From a bacterium (lineage in GTDB: Bacteria; Gemmatimonadota; Gemmatimonadetes; Gemmatimonadales; Gemmatimonadaceae), in NCBI GenBank assembly GCA_027484025.1, contig JAIXTI010000031.1:1-62695 (forward strand): DNA of 62,695 nt. Reading direction: 5' to 3'. Under the pieces are notes generated by a model. The model was given only the letters and a program-made list of their open reading frames with translations. It made no database searches and was not told where the DNA came from. This document shows positions 1 through 9,300 of the stretch, piece by piece. The translations under genes were made by a program, and so were the position numbers. The stretch's first letter is position 1, and the number at the start of each line of letters is the position of its first letter.

Positions 1-909
1 CCTCAGGATGCTGTCCAACGATGTGCCCGAGGCCTTGGCGCGAATGCGTGCTTCGACGCGCGGGAAGATGGTGTCGGCTTCACTACGAAAACGCGCGAAG
101 AGCGCCTTGAGATCGCTGGTCGACAACTGTCGCCCCTTGGCGTAGTACTCGTTGGCTGCGTGTCCCAGCGCATACGTGGCGGCAAAGGTGACGGCGGCGC
201 CTGAGGCGATCCCTGCGGCGGCACCGGCCGTGCCGCCAAGCATGCCGCCCAGCACCCCGCGCAACAAGCCGCCGCCCAGTCCACCAACGGTGCGGCGCAC
301 CATCGACTCGAGGACCTGTGCGGCGGCGCCCAGCCCGAGCGTTGCGGCGAGATCCTTCACCTGCGACGCATCGAGCTGTTGCCCGTGCTGCTGTCCGATG
401 TGATGCACCAGGCGCAGTTGCAGTGGCAGGATGCCCAGATTGGCCAAGCTGTCGGGGAGAATCTCGAGCGCGGCGGTCATGATGGCCTGATCGAGGATGT
501 GCTCGTCGAGTGCACTGGCAACCGCGGTGTGCGGGGCTTGATGATCGCTCGTGAAGCGATTCACCGTTGCCACGACGCTCTCGCTGTGCTCGGCGCTCGC
601 GCCCAGCGTGGAGGCGAGCTCGCGCAGAAACGCGCTTTCGTTGGGGTTGATCCAGCCGCTGGCGTGACAGACGGCGGCGGCGGTGTCGTACGCGACCTGC
701 CGCGCATCGGGGGTGGTGAGGTTGGCCGCGATCATGGGCAGCGTGAGCGCGCCGGACTCCACCTGCGCCATGACCTGTTCGGCATCGGGCAGTCCCAACG
801 CCGTGGCCGCCTCGGCAATCCGTGCCCGTTCGGTGGCGTCCTGCTGGCCGTCGGCGAGTGCCGCGAGCGAGGCGATGGCAATGGTGGCGTGCGCGTCCTG
901 GGGGGTCAT
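1..909 (-). CDS. TerB/DUF533-like protein, 3' end outside window
   Basis: The minus-strand frame starts at ATG 909 and stays open to the left edge, giving 303 codons without a stop, so the C-terminus is missing. A good Shine-Dalgarno site (AAGGAG) sits 6 nt before the ATG. The N-terminal 150 residues are Ala/Glu-rich helices beginning MTPQDAHATIAIASLAALAD, like the TerB/DUF533 tellurite-resistance fold, which is often linked to membrane-stress functions. Residues about 215-255 form a Gly/Ala-rich hydrophobic segment (GGLGGGLLRGVLGGMLGG) like the DUF697 membrane region of GTPase-associated proteins. It is divergent from the YidB-like gene at 1029. The exact function is unknown; family assignment is from fold-like pattern only. 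Confidence 0.75.
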   Translation of the reverse strand, partial: MTPQDAHATIAIASLAALADGQQDATERARIAEAATALGLPDAEQVMAQVESGALTLPMIAANLTTPDARQVAYDTAAAVCHASGWINPNESAFLRELASTLGASAEHSESVVATVNRFTSDHQAPHTAVASALDEHILDQAIMTAALEILPDSLANLGILPLQLRLVHHIGQQHGQQLDASQVKDLAATLGLGAAAQVLESMVRRTVGGLGGGLLRGVLGGMLGGTAGAAAGIASGAAVTFAATYALGHAANEYYAKGRQLSTSDLKALFARFRSEADTIFPRVEARIRAKASGTSLDSILR

Positions 910-1028
910 GCAGGCTCCTTGAAGGTCGCTGGCGGAAAGCCGCGTGTACGTGGCCGTACCTCCGGCTAAGTTGTGTCGATACACCGCGTGTGGGAAGCAG
1001 GCGCCAGACTCAACCGAGAGAGGAACCG

Positions 1029-1484
1029 ATGGGACTGTTGGACGGAGCGCTGGGGGATATGGCCGGTTCGCTACTCGGCGGACAGGGCGGCAATGCGCAG
1101 CAGATGCTCGGTGGCCTGCTTTCGCAGTTCGGCGGGGCGGGGAGCAATAAAGGACTGCTGGCGGCCGCGATGAATCTTGTGCAGCAGCAAGGTGGTCTCG
1201 AAGCGCTGGTGCAGAAGTTCCAGGCCGGCGGGTTGGGCGACGTGGTGCAGTCGTGGGTGGGCACCGGCGCCAACGCGCCGGTGAGCGGCGCGCAGCTGGA
1301 GCAGGTGCTCGGCCCCGATGCCATGGCGTCTGCGGCGTCGCACGCCGGCGTGGCTCCCGCGCAGGTAAGGGACGGCCTCGCCTCGATGCTGCCCGAAATC
1401 GTGAATCAGCTGACGCCGGGCGGGCAGATGCCGGCCAACAGCGGAGCGTTGATCAGCTCGGTGCTGGGGATGATTCGCGGCTGA
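1029..1484 (+). CDS. YidB-like (DUF937) protein
   Basis: This 151-residue protein begins MGLLDGALGDMAGSLLGGQG and carries the Gly/Gln-rich repeats and the GLASMLPEIVNQLTPGG motif typical of the YidB/DUF937 family, small cytoplasmic proteins of unknown role. The ATG is chosen because the family signature starts there and AGAGAGG lies just upstream; upstream codons in the same frame have no similarity to the family. It is followed 25 nt later by a strong intrinsic terminator, so it is probably monocistronic. It is divergent from the TerB-like gene. Confidence 0.85.
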   Translation: MGLLDGALGDMAGSLLGGQGGNAQQMLGGLLSQFGGAGSNKGLLAAAMNLVQQQGGLEALVQKFQAGGLGDVVQSWVGTGANAPVSGAQLEQVLGPDAMASAASHAGVAPAQVRDGLASMLPEIVNQLTPGGQMPANSGALISSVLGMIRG

Positions 1485-1508
1485 TCGCCTGCCGCCAACG
1501 TGAAACGC

Positions 1509-1541
1509 GCCGCGCCCGTGTGACTACGGGCGCGGCTTTTT
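1509..1541 (+). terminator. Rho-independent terminator of the YidB-like gene
   Basis: An 11-bp perfect stem, GCCGCGCCCGT (1509-1519) pairing with ACGGGCGCGGC (1526-1536), has a 6-nt loop and is followed by five T residues (1537-1541). It lies 25 nt after the YidB-like stop. It also overlaps the 3' end of the converging small gene at 1524-1688. Confidence 0.9.
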
Positions 1542-1688
1542 CTTGGTCGGTGCGAAGGGATCTTTTTCGACGGCGCCCCAGTCCTTTTTGGGAGCACCCC
1601 GCTTGGGGCCGTCGTGCGGGTTCTTCGATTTGTCCGGTGGACGCGACGAAGAGTTCTTGCGTCCGGTACCGCCTTTGCCGCCTTTCAT
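1524..1688 (-). CDS. Small basic hypothetical protein (54 aa)
   Basis: A 54-residue Lys/Gly/Pro-rich protein starts MKGGKGGTGRKNSSSRPPDK and ends KKKPRP. GGAG lies about 10 nt before the ATG. The composition suggests an unstructured, nucleic-acid-binding or ribosome-associated peptide, but I recognise no family. It converges on the YidB-like gene, and its last codons lie inside that gene's terminator hairpin. It could be spurious; good start context and basic composition favour a real gene. Confidence 0.45.
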   Translation of the reverse strand: MKGGKGGTGRKNSSSRPPDKSKNPHDGPKRGAPKKDWGAVEKDPFAPTKKKPRP

Positions 1689-1862
1689 TGAGCACCTACT
1701 CCGCGTTGAGGGCAGACGGCCAACCGGTGCGTTATGCAAATGGATCGCAAGGTGGATAGCCGTAACACCAGTTCCAGAAGAGCTTGCACAGTACGGACTA
1801 CGCCGCATGCGGCACGATCGTCCGGACGTCCTGCAGGAGGAACGATTTTCAGGATAATAGTG

Positions 1863-1994
1863 ATGTGCGTTGCAACATGGGTCACCGGCATGATGCTTTC
1901 GTGGACGGCCGGCGGCGCGATACATCTGTTGCTGGTCGCGGCGATCACGCTGTTCCTGACGCAGATCGTGCGGGTACGGCCGGAGTATGACTGA
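1863..1994 (+). CDS. Small membrane protein, lmo0937/DUF5670-like
   Basis: This 43-residue protein has two hydrophobic segments and the motif GGAIHLLLVAAITLFLTQIV, which matches the pattern of lmo0937-family tiny membrane proteins (GG-IH-LLV-AI). An AGGA lies 8 nt before the ATG, and a stronger AGGAGG at 1835-1840 could serve a GTG (1860) or rarer upstream start. Family function is unknown, though members are often stress-induced. Confidence 0.6.
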   Translation: MCVATWVTGMMLSWTAGGAIHLLLVAAITLFLTQIVRVRPEYD

Positions 1995-2143
1995 CGATCG
2001 GTGGGGCTGACCGGAGATGACCCGGTCCCGTCGATTAGGAGCTAGATTACGTGCACGAGGGCCCGGCGTCACGCGCCGTGGCCCCATCGCGATCCCACTG
2101 GGAGTTCCCCGGCGTGGCCGTGCGCCTACCTCAAGGGAGCGCA

Positions 2144-2863
2144 ATGCAGGAAACATCGCCGGAGTCGCACGAACCGCGCCGCGAGCGCGTGGTCGCGGCA
2201 TTTCCGGTGTCGGTCATCGTCATCGATGGACGTCGCACGGTGCGTGCCCGTACAGTCGCGACGCTCTCGCTCGCCCCCGGCTTTTCATTACTTGCGGCCG
2301 TGGATGCGGTGGTCAGCGTGCCGGCGATCTCGCCGGTGCTATTTCGTGGAGCGCCCATCGTGGCACTCCTCGATGTCTCCGTGGCCAACCCCGACAGCTT
2401 GGCGGGGTGCAATGCGCTGCGCGTACAGTCGCCGCAGCTGCGGATCATCATCACCGGCATGACCGTCATGCATGAAGACGTCGCGGCGTTTGTCCATGCC
2501 GGCGCCACCGGATTCATCATGCAATCGGCCAGTCCTTCGCAGTTCGTGGAGACGGTGCGCCATGTGGCGAACGACGAACCCAGTTTGCCGCGTGCGCTCA
2601 CGATGTCGCTCTTCTCGCAAATCCGCAGCCACGCGGCGCCCGTCGCGGGGCTGTCGGCTGCCGATCAAGCGAGCCTTACCAAACGTGAACGGCAGATCAT
2701 CGGCTTGTTGCGGGAAGGGATGAGCAACAAGGAGATTGCCGATCGCCTGTACATCGCCGTGCACACGGTGAAGCGGCACGTCCACAACATTCTCGAGAAG
2801 CTTTCGCTGCACAGCAGGCTGGAAGTGGCGGCACATACCCGAACGCCGGGCGAACGACCGTGA
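2144..2863 (+). CDS. LuxR-family regulator with degenerate receiver domain
   Basis: This 239-residue protein has an N-terminal response-regulator fold (about 20-150) and a C-terminal LuxR helix-turn-helix (about 178-221, LTKRERQIIGLLREGMSNKE). The receiver keeps a candidate phosphoacceptor (D77 in IVALLDVSVAN). It has lost the second acidic residue (VIDG in place of DD) and the conserved lysine, which is glutamine (GFIMQSAS, Q127), so phosphorylation-dependent switching is doubtful. ATG 2144 is chosen over upstream starts because GGGAG lies just before it and the protein similarity starts after it. It is first in a four-gene operon, and its stop overlaps the next start by 4 nt. Confidence 0.85.
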   Translation: MQETSPESHEPRRERVVAAFPVSVIVIDGRRTVRARTVATLSLAPGFSLLAAVDAVVSVPAISPVLFRGAPIVALLDVSVANPDSLAGCNALRVQSPQLRIIITGMTVMHEDVAAFVHAGATGFIMQSASPSQFVETVRHVANDEPSLPRALTMSLFSQIRSHAAPVAGLSAADQASLTKRERQIIGLLREGMSNKEIADRLYIAVHTVKRHVHNILEKLSLHSRLEVAAHTRTPGERP

Positions 2864-3300
2864 GCACGACTGAAGATCGGGCACACACCGTGGCGCGTGG
2901 ACTGTGGGCGTATGCGGAAGCACGCGCCCGCCCCGCCGGAGATGCCGCGGCCATCATCGATACCGTGCTTACCCAACTCGAAAGTGCGCTGCGCCGATGG
3001 GTCGGTGCGGAAGGATACGCGGCGCTTCTGTCGCGCTCGGTCGCGCTGACCCTGCCGTCACAACCGATTCTTGCCTCGATCGCCGATCTTGGCGGTGTAG
3101 ACGGCGTACCGGCTGGCACTGCATCGCCCCCATTGGATACGGCCGTTGGCCGCGAAGCTGTCGTGGCCCTGCTGGTCACCATGATGTCGCAGCTCGGGGC
3201 CATCATTGGCGTCCCCATGGCGATACACCTGATCGAACTCAGCGGCACCGCGATCCCGCGCGCGCTCGCGGATCCTGACGATACCGACATTCCCTCATGA
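2860..3300 (+). CDS. Hypothetical protein between LuxR and KaiC genes
   Basis: A 146-residue mostly helical protein with a GTG start (2860) overlaps the LuxR stop as GTGA and itself overlaps the kaiC-like start as ATGA, so translation is coupled. I do not recognise the family. A hydrophobic stretch near residues 108-130 (VVALLVTMMSQLGAIIGVPM) may be a membrane or packing helix. Its fixed place between a regulator and a KaiC-like ATPase suggests a partner or adaptor in that signalling unit. That role is inference from position only. Confidence 0.7.
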   Translation: MSTTEDRAHTVARGLWAYAEARARPAGDAAAIIDTVLTQLESALRRWVGAEGYAALLSRSVALTLPSQPILASIADLGGVDGVPAGTASPPLDTAVGREAVVALLVTMMSQLGAIIGVPMAIHLIELSGTAIPRALADPDDTDIPS

Positions 3301-4784
3301 ACATCTCTTCTCTGTCGCGCACACCCGAGGCACCCGCTGTGCCGCTGCTGTCCACCGGGGTCCCCGGTCTGGACGAAGTTCTCGGTGGCGGACTGCCCGC
3401 ATTGTCGTTCAATCTGATTGCCGGTGGACCGGGGTCAGGGAAAACCACGATGGCCATGCAGCTGCTCTTCGCAACGGCCACCGAAGAACGGCCCGGGTTG
3501 TTCATCACCCTGCTCGGTGAGACATCGCTCAAGATGCTGCGCTACCAGCAATGCTTCGCGTTCTTCGATGCGAGTGCCTTGGGCCGTCGCGTGCACTTTC
3601 TCAATCTCAGTGAAGAAGCACTCTCCGGCGATCTCGATGCGGTGCTCGCGCGCATCGTGCACGACGTCGAGACGCTACGCCCCGGCGTGGTAGTCGTGGA
3701 CTCCTTCCGGTCGCTCGTGCACGCGGTGGATAGCGATGAGCCGGCCGGCAGTATCGAGCGATTCGTGCAGCGGCTTGCGCTGCATCTCACCACGTGGGAC
3801 ATCACGTCGGTGCTCATTGGTGAGTATCAGCAGCAGGAGCTGCGCAATCCCGTCTTCACGGTCGCCGACGGCATCTTCTGGCTGACGCAGGACGTGGACC
3901 GCAACTCGGTCGTGCGCAAGCTGCAGGTGGTGAAATCGCGTGGCGTGCAGCACATGCCGGGACTGCATACGCTCAAGATGACGTCGGCCGGTGTGCAGGT
4001 GTTTCCGCGCGTGCCGGCGCAGCGCGGCGCGTTCCCGAGCAGTTCGGGGACACGATTGGCGTCGGGGATCGACGGGCTGGATGCGTTGATGGGTGGAGGC
4101 ATTCCCAAGGGTGATTCGTTGGTACTTGCCGGACCCACCGGTTCGGGAAAGACGACGTTCGCCATGCAATTCGTACAGGCCGGGCTGGTGGCCGGCGAGT
4201 CGGCGGTAGTGGCCGTATTCGAAGAGCGTCCCGATGTGTACCTGGCGCGCGCCTCACGATTCGGGGCCGCCTTTTCCGAGGCCGCTGCGGCTGGCCGGCT
4301 GCGCATCATTTATCTGCGGCCGCTCGATTTGTCCGTCGACGAAACGCTCCAGGAGATTCGTGATGCCGTCGCCGAGACCGGTGCCACGCGTGTCGTCATC
4401 GATTCCATCAATGGCTTCGAGATGGCGCTCGCTCCCACGTTTCGTGAAGACTTCCGCGAATCCCTCTACCGGCTCATCGGTACCCTCACCAGCCTCGGCG
4501 TGACGATGTACTCGACGGTGGAGATCGAGGCGCAAGATGAGGCCACGCTCACGGGATATCGTGTCTCCTTTCTCACGGACATCATTCTCAGTCAGCGCTA
4601 CATCGAGGTTGAGGGCGAGCTGCGCAAGGCGCTCATCGTCGTGAAGATGCGGGGCAGTGACCACAGTCGCGCGTTCCACCTGTATACGTCCACCGAAGCA
4701 GGGATTTCGCTGGAGCGTACGCTCAGTGATTTCGATGGCATCATGACCGGAATACCTACGAGGTCCCTTCGCACGACTCCATGA
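3297..4784 (+). CDS. Two-domain KaiC-like RecA-fold ATPase
   Basis: This 495-residue protein has two tandem KaiC/RAD55-type ATPase domains (about 18-245 and 258-485). P-loops are at residues 43-50 (GGPGSGKT) and 279-286 (GPTGSGKT). The second domain keeps the catalytic Glu pair (E309-E310, VFEERP); the first has only one (LLGETS, E75). In cyanobacteria KaiC is the clock hexamer. Homologues without KaiA/KaiB are common in other bacteria and archaea and act in signalling. No kaiA or kaiB gene is visible here. The gene is coupled by 4-nt overlaps to genes on both sides, including a histidine kinase, so a KaiC-kinase signalling module is likely. Confidence 0.9.
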   Translation: MNISSLSRTPEAPAVPLLSTGVPGLDEVLGGGLPALSFNLIAGGPGSGKTTMAMQLLFATATEERPGLFITLLGETSLKMLRYQQCFAFFDASALGRRVHFLNLSEEALSGDLDAVLARIVHDVETLRPGVVVVDSFRSLVHAVDSDEPAGSIERFVQRLALHLTTWDITSVLIGEYQQQELRNPVFTVADGIFWLTQDVDRNSVVRKLQVVKSRGVQHMPGLHTLKMTSAGVQVFPRVPAQRGAFPSSSGTRLASGIDGLDALMGGGIPKGDSLVLAGPTGSGKTTFAMQFVQAGLVAGESAVVAVFEERPDVYLARASRFGAAFSEAAAAGRLRIIYLRPLDLSVDETLQEIRDAVAETGATRVVIDSINGFEMALAPTFREDFRESLYRLIGTLTSLGVTMYSTVEIEAQDEATLTGYRVSFLTDIILSQRYIEVEGELRKALIVVKMRGSDHSRAFHLYTSTEAGISLERTLSDFDGIMTGIPTRSLRTTP

Positions 4785-6310
4785 ACGGCTACTACGCGCA
4801 GTTGGTCGAGCAGGCGCCGGATGGTTTCGTTGTTCACGATGGGCAGCACATTGTCGCCGTGAATGCGGCCACGCTGCGCTTGGCTGGAGCGAGCCGGCAC
4901 GATCAACTCGTGGGTCAGCCCGTGTCGATGCTCTTTGAACGGCCGTACCTCAAGTCGGTCGCGCGTGCGCTGTGCGGCCGCACAGGCCCGGACGCACAGC
5001 CTGCCTTCGAGCGGGAGCGTCTGCATGTGCTCGACGGTTCGGTGCGGGAGGTGGAGGTGAGCGCGCAGCTTTTTGTACACGCCGGGCGCCTCAGGGCCCA
5101 TTTGGTGCTGCACGATCTGCACGATCAGCTCGAAGCGGAGCGCATCGCATTGGCGCTGGAGGAGGAGCGGCGGCAGGCAGAGCGCAACGCCGACTGGCGC
5201 GCCGTGATGGGTGGCATCGCGCATCAGCTCAACAACCGGTTGCAGGTGGTCATCGGCTTCAGTGAGGGATTGCTGACCTCGACGTTGTCGGACGACCAGC
5301 GCGCAGATGTGGCGGAGGTCAGCCGTGCGGCCCTTTCGAGTGCGATGATTACACGACGGATGCTGCAGGTTGTGGGCGACGCGCCGTTCATGCCGCGCCG
5401 GTTGTTTCTCAACACCTCCGTGTACGCCATCTTGCAGGATTGGGAAGTCGCGGCGAACGCGCCATCGGGCCGAGTGGGCTATGCCTCGGGGGCTGTTCCG
5501 GCCGTGCACATGGATGCGCGCCACCTGCAGCAGATGATGGAATGTCTGCTCGACAACGCGCGAGCTGCCACGCGCACCAGCGGCCAGATCCAGGTTGCGG
5601 TGCGTGCCACGACATTATCCGCGCCGCAGCTTGCGGCGGATGCGCGGATCATGCCTCCCGGCGCGTACATCACGATCACCGTGCGTGACTCGGGCGAGGG
5701 GATCGGCGCCGACGTGCAACGCCATATGCTGGAGCCGTTCTTCACCACCCATCTCGCCGACGGAGCACCGGGACTCGGGTTGCCCGCGTTGCTGGGGATG
5801 GCCCGGCAGAATGGCGCCTTTCTCACATTCTCGAGCGCCCCGAATCACGGTGCCACGTTCGTTGTCTGGGTCGCGTCTCCGCCGCTCGCGAGTGGCCGCG
5901 GGGGGACCAATGTCGGCGCGACGGGGGCACGAGCTCGTACCATTCTGGTCGTGGAGCCTCACGAGCCGACGCGGACCGTGCTGGTGCGGAGCTTCGCCCG
6001 AGTGGGATATCGCGTGTTGGCCACCGCGTCGGGAGAAGAGGTGCTGGAACTGCTGCAGCACGTAGCCGTGCCGGCACTCATCGTCGTCGGAACGGCGGCA
6101 CAGAGCGGTGATGCGGCATTCCCGCTCACGCTGCAGCAGCAGTGGCCGTCCGTGCCCGTCCTCTTGTTGAGCGGAGAGTCCGACGCGCCGCGTCCCGAAT
6201 GGCATGGCGCGGCGGGTGTGTGGTCTGTACTCCCGTCGCCGTTCTCTGAGTACGCGTTGGTAAATGCGGCGCAGCAGCTCGTAAGGGCGTCACGGTCCGA
6301 CGTGCAGTAG
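4781..6310 (+). CDS. PAS sensor histidine kinase with degenerate receiver
   Basis: In this 509-residue protein the order is a PAS-like sensor (about 1-115), a short coiled coil, a HisKA domain with H148 in GGIAHQLNN, a HATPase domain (N-box LLDNARAAT, G1 box DSGEGIG, G2 GLGL) and a C-terminal receiver fold (about 390-505). The receiver lacks the phosphoacceptor Asp (ALIVVGTAAQ) and the conserved Lys (LPSPFS instead of a KPF-type motif), so it is a pseudo-receiver. There is no transmembrane segment, so the kinase is cytoplasmic. It overlaps the kaiC-like gene by 4 nt and ends 1 nt from the converging dnaE2 stop. Confidence 0.9.
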   Translation: MNGYYAQLVEQAPDGFVVHDGQHIVAVNAATLRLAGASRHDQLVGQPVSMLFERPYLKSVARALCGRTGPDAQPAFERERLHVLDGSVREVEVSAQLFVHAGRLRAHLVLHDLHDQLEAERIALALEEERRQAERNADWRAVMGGIAHQLNNRLQVVIGFSEGLLTSTLSDDQRADVAEVSRAALSSAMITRRMLQVVGDAPFMPRRLFLNTSVYAILQDWEVAANAPSGRVGYASGAVPAVHMDARHLQQMMECLLDNARAATRTSGQIQVAVRATTLSAPQLAADARIMPPGAYITITVRDSGEGIGADVQRHMLEPFFTTHLADGAPGLGLPALLGMARQNGAFLTFSSAPNHGATFVVWVASPPLASGRGGTNVGATGARARTILVVEPHEPTRTVLVRSFARVGYRVLATASGEEVLELLQHVAVPALIVVGTAAQSGDAAFPLTLQQQWPSVPVLLLSGESDAPRPEWHGAAGVWSVLPSPFSEYALVNAAQQLVRASRSDVQ

Positions 6311-6311
6311 G

Positions 6312-9300
6312 TCAGCGGTAGTTGTGCCCCTTGATGTGCTGCTCCCCGCCCCCGAGTTCGAGTGCCTTGAACTGCTTGGCGCGCACGTTCACCACGTGTT
6401 GCTCCACCTGCAGTGTGCCACGAATGAGCAGCAGCGGCGTGGTGGAGATGAGCAGCGCGTGCTGTTCGAAGCGATCGGGAGTGACGACGATATTCACCAT
6501 GCCGGTTTCGTCTTCGAGAGTGAGAAAGACGAAGCCCTTGGCGGTGCCTGGACGCTGACGACAGATCACGAGGCCCGCCACGGCCACGGGTTGACCGTCC
6601 TTCCCATGCGCATGTGCTTCGGCGGCGGTGAGCACGCCGTTGAGCGCGAGATATTCACGGACATGCTTCATGGGATGCCCGGCGAGCGATAAGCCGGTCA
6701 TGCGGTAATCGGCCTCGGTGAGTTCGACGGGCGCGTAGGCAGGCAGTTGCGGGGCAGGGGCTGGCGCTTCGCGGGGCGCCAGGGGGAGCTCGGGGCCGCG
6801 GGTGGCCGCGAGCACTTCCCACAACGCCACGCGGCGACGGCGGTCTGCCGGTTCATGCGCGAACATGCTGTCGAACGCGCCCGCTTCGGCCAGATGACGC
6901 CAGGCGCGCTTGTCGAGTGACACGCGGCGCACGGCGTTGTCGATACTCGTGAAGGGACCGTCGCGCAGCGCGGCTTCGAGTGCCCGTCGGGCGCGGGCGC
7001 CGAGGCCGCGAATGAGGCGGACGCCGAGGCGGACGGCGGGGGGGGATTGAGCGGCTGTTGGGCGAGCCGTGAGCTCTGAGTTCGGGGCTTGAGTTGTGGG
7101 TTGGAGCATTCTGGCGGTGCCGTCGTTGGGCACGAGGATGCGACCATCTGAGAGTTCGATGCTGTGATCCCAGCTGCTCTTGGTGAGATCGATGGGGCGT
7201 ACTTCCACTCCGTGACGCTTGGCGTCTTCGATGAGAGTGCCGGGCGAGTAGAAGCCCATGGGCTGTGCATTGAGAATGGCGCACAGATATTCGGGCGCGT
7301 AGTAGTGCCGTAGCCATGCCGTGGCGTACACGATGAGCGCAAAGCTGGCCGCGTGGCTTTCGGGAAAGCCGTAATCGGCGAAGGCGTTGATCTGATTGTA
7401 AATGCGCCGCGCGGTTTCTTCCGGGATACCGTTGCGCGCCATGCCGGCAATGAGCTCTTCGCAAATGGCGGCCATGCGTTCGCGGGAACGCTTGTGGCCC
7501 ATGGCACGACGCAATACGTCGGCCTGTCCGGGCGTGAAGCCGGCTGCGGCAATGGCCACCTGCATCCCCTGCTCCTGAAAGAGCGGCACGCCGAGCGTAC
7601 GTCGCAGCACCTTTTCCACGCTGGGGTGCGGATACGTGATGGGCTCGAGCCCCGCGCGACGACGCAAATAGGGGTGCACCATCTCGCCCTGAATGGGGCC
7701 CGGTCGAATGAGCGCCACTTCCACCACCAGATCGTAGAAGCAGCGTGGCTTGAGCCGCGGCAGCGTGTTCATCTGCGCGCGACTCTCAATCTGAAAAAGC
7801 CCCACGGTATCGGCACGACACATGACGTCGTACACCGCCTGGTCGCTCATGTCGAGCTGCCCGAGGTCGACGTTCACGCCGCGCGTGTGCCGGATGTACA
7901 GCAGGCAGTCCTGGACTACGGTGAGCATGCCGAGGCCGAGCAAGTCGATCTTGACGAGCCCTACGGGATCGAGATCGTCCTTCTCCCACTGAATGACCGT
8001 ACGCCCGGGCATGGACGCGGGCTCGAGCGGCACGATACTGCCCAGTGGCTCTTCGGTGAGAATGAAGCCGCCCACGTGAATGGAGCGGTGCCGCGGCAGC
8101 TGATGCAGTCCGTTCACGACGCGTGCGAGTTGTTGCACGCGCGGATCGTCGGGGTCGAGCCCGGCGCGTTGCAACAGATCACGTCCGGTGCTTTCGTCGC
8201 GTGTGGCGGTGGTGCGATTGCGCCCTTCCACGAACTCGGCGTGCGTCTCCTTCGTGGGGGGCTTCTCCGCGCCCTTCGCGAGCGGGCCGAGCTGCGCACG
8301 TTCGTCGTTGGCCAATTTGCGTTCGGCTTGCAGATCGATGAGCTGTGCCCACGTGGCGTCCCGTTCGGTGATGCCCTTGGGCGCGCGTTGCGCGTTGGGG
8401 GAGCCGTGCGGTTCGTAGCTGGCTTTGGGCTTGGGGCGATCGGACGACGTGAGACGCGTTGGTGATGCCGCCACAGTGCGTGCGGCTTCACGAACGACAC
8501 GCGCCTTCGTGGTGGCCTCGGTTCCTTGCATCATCTGCTGCCCCAGTCGCTCGGCGTCGCTCTTCGGTTTCTGCGGGGCGGTGTCGTCATCAGATGGTGT
8601 GACCCGCAGCGCCTCTGCGGTGCTCTTGGCGCTGAAACGATCGCTGAGGGCGGCGAGCATGTCGGCCTGCTGCGTACTGAAACCCAGCACGCGCGCCGCG
8701 TCACGCACGGCGCTGCGCCCGCGCCAGGTGATCTGTTCGCACACCATGGCCGCGTGTTCGCGTCCGTAGCGGTTGTACACGTACTGCAGCACCCGCTCGC
8801 GATCGCGGTGCGCGAAATCGATGTCGATGTCGGGCGGTTCCTTGCGCTCTTCGCTCAAGAAGCGTTCGAAGAGCAGCTCCATACGAATGGGATCGACGGC
8901 GGTGATACCGAGGCAATAGCAGACCGCGGAGTTGGCCGCCGAGCCGCGTCCCTGACAGAGAATGCCCTCGCGCCGCGCGAAGCGCACGATGTCCCACACG
9001 ATGAGAAAAAAGCCGGCCAGATCGAGCTTGCGGATCATCCCCAGTTCGTGCGCGAGCTGGCGGTCGTGCTTGGGCGTGCGCGCATCGCCCCACCGTTCGT
9101 AGGCGCCCTGCTCGACGAGTCGTGCGAGATACTCCTGCGCGGTAACACCGGGCGGCAATGGAAATGCCGGCATGCTCGGCTTGAGCTGCTGCAGCCGAAA
9201 GGCACAGCGCTCGGCAATGGCGACCGACGCGCGAATGCCTTCTTCGGCACCACGCCAGCGCTGATAAATGCGCTTGATGGGTTTGAGCGCCCACTCGGCG

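Noticed and set aside
379-969. Long plus-strand open frames (379-969, 683-922) under the TerB-like gene
   Set aside because: They are opposite-strand shadows of a frame that reaches the left edge and carries a Shine-Dalgarno site and sensible protein features.
3297-4784. Complete circadian clock (kaiABC)
   Set aside because: Only a KaiC-like ATPase is present; no kaiA or kaiB-like frame was seen nearby.
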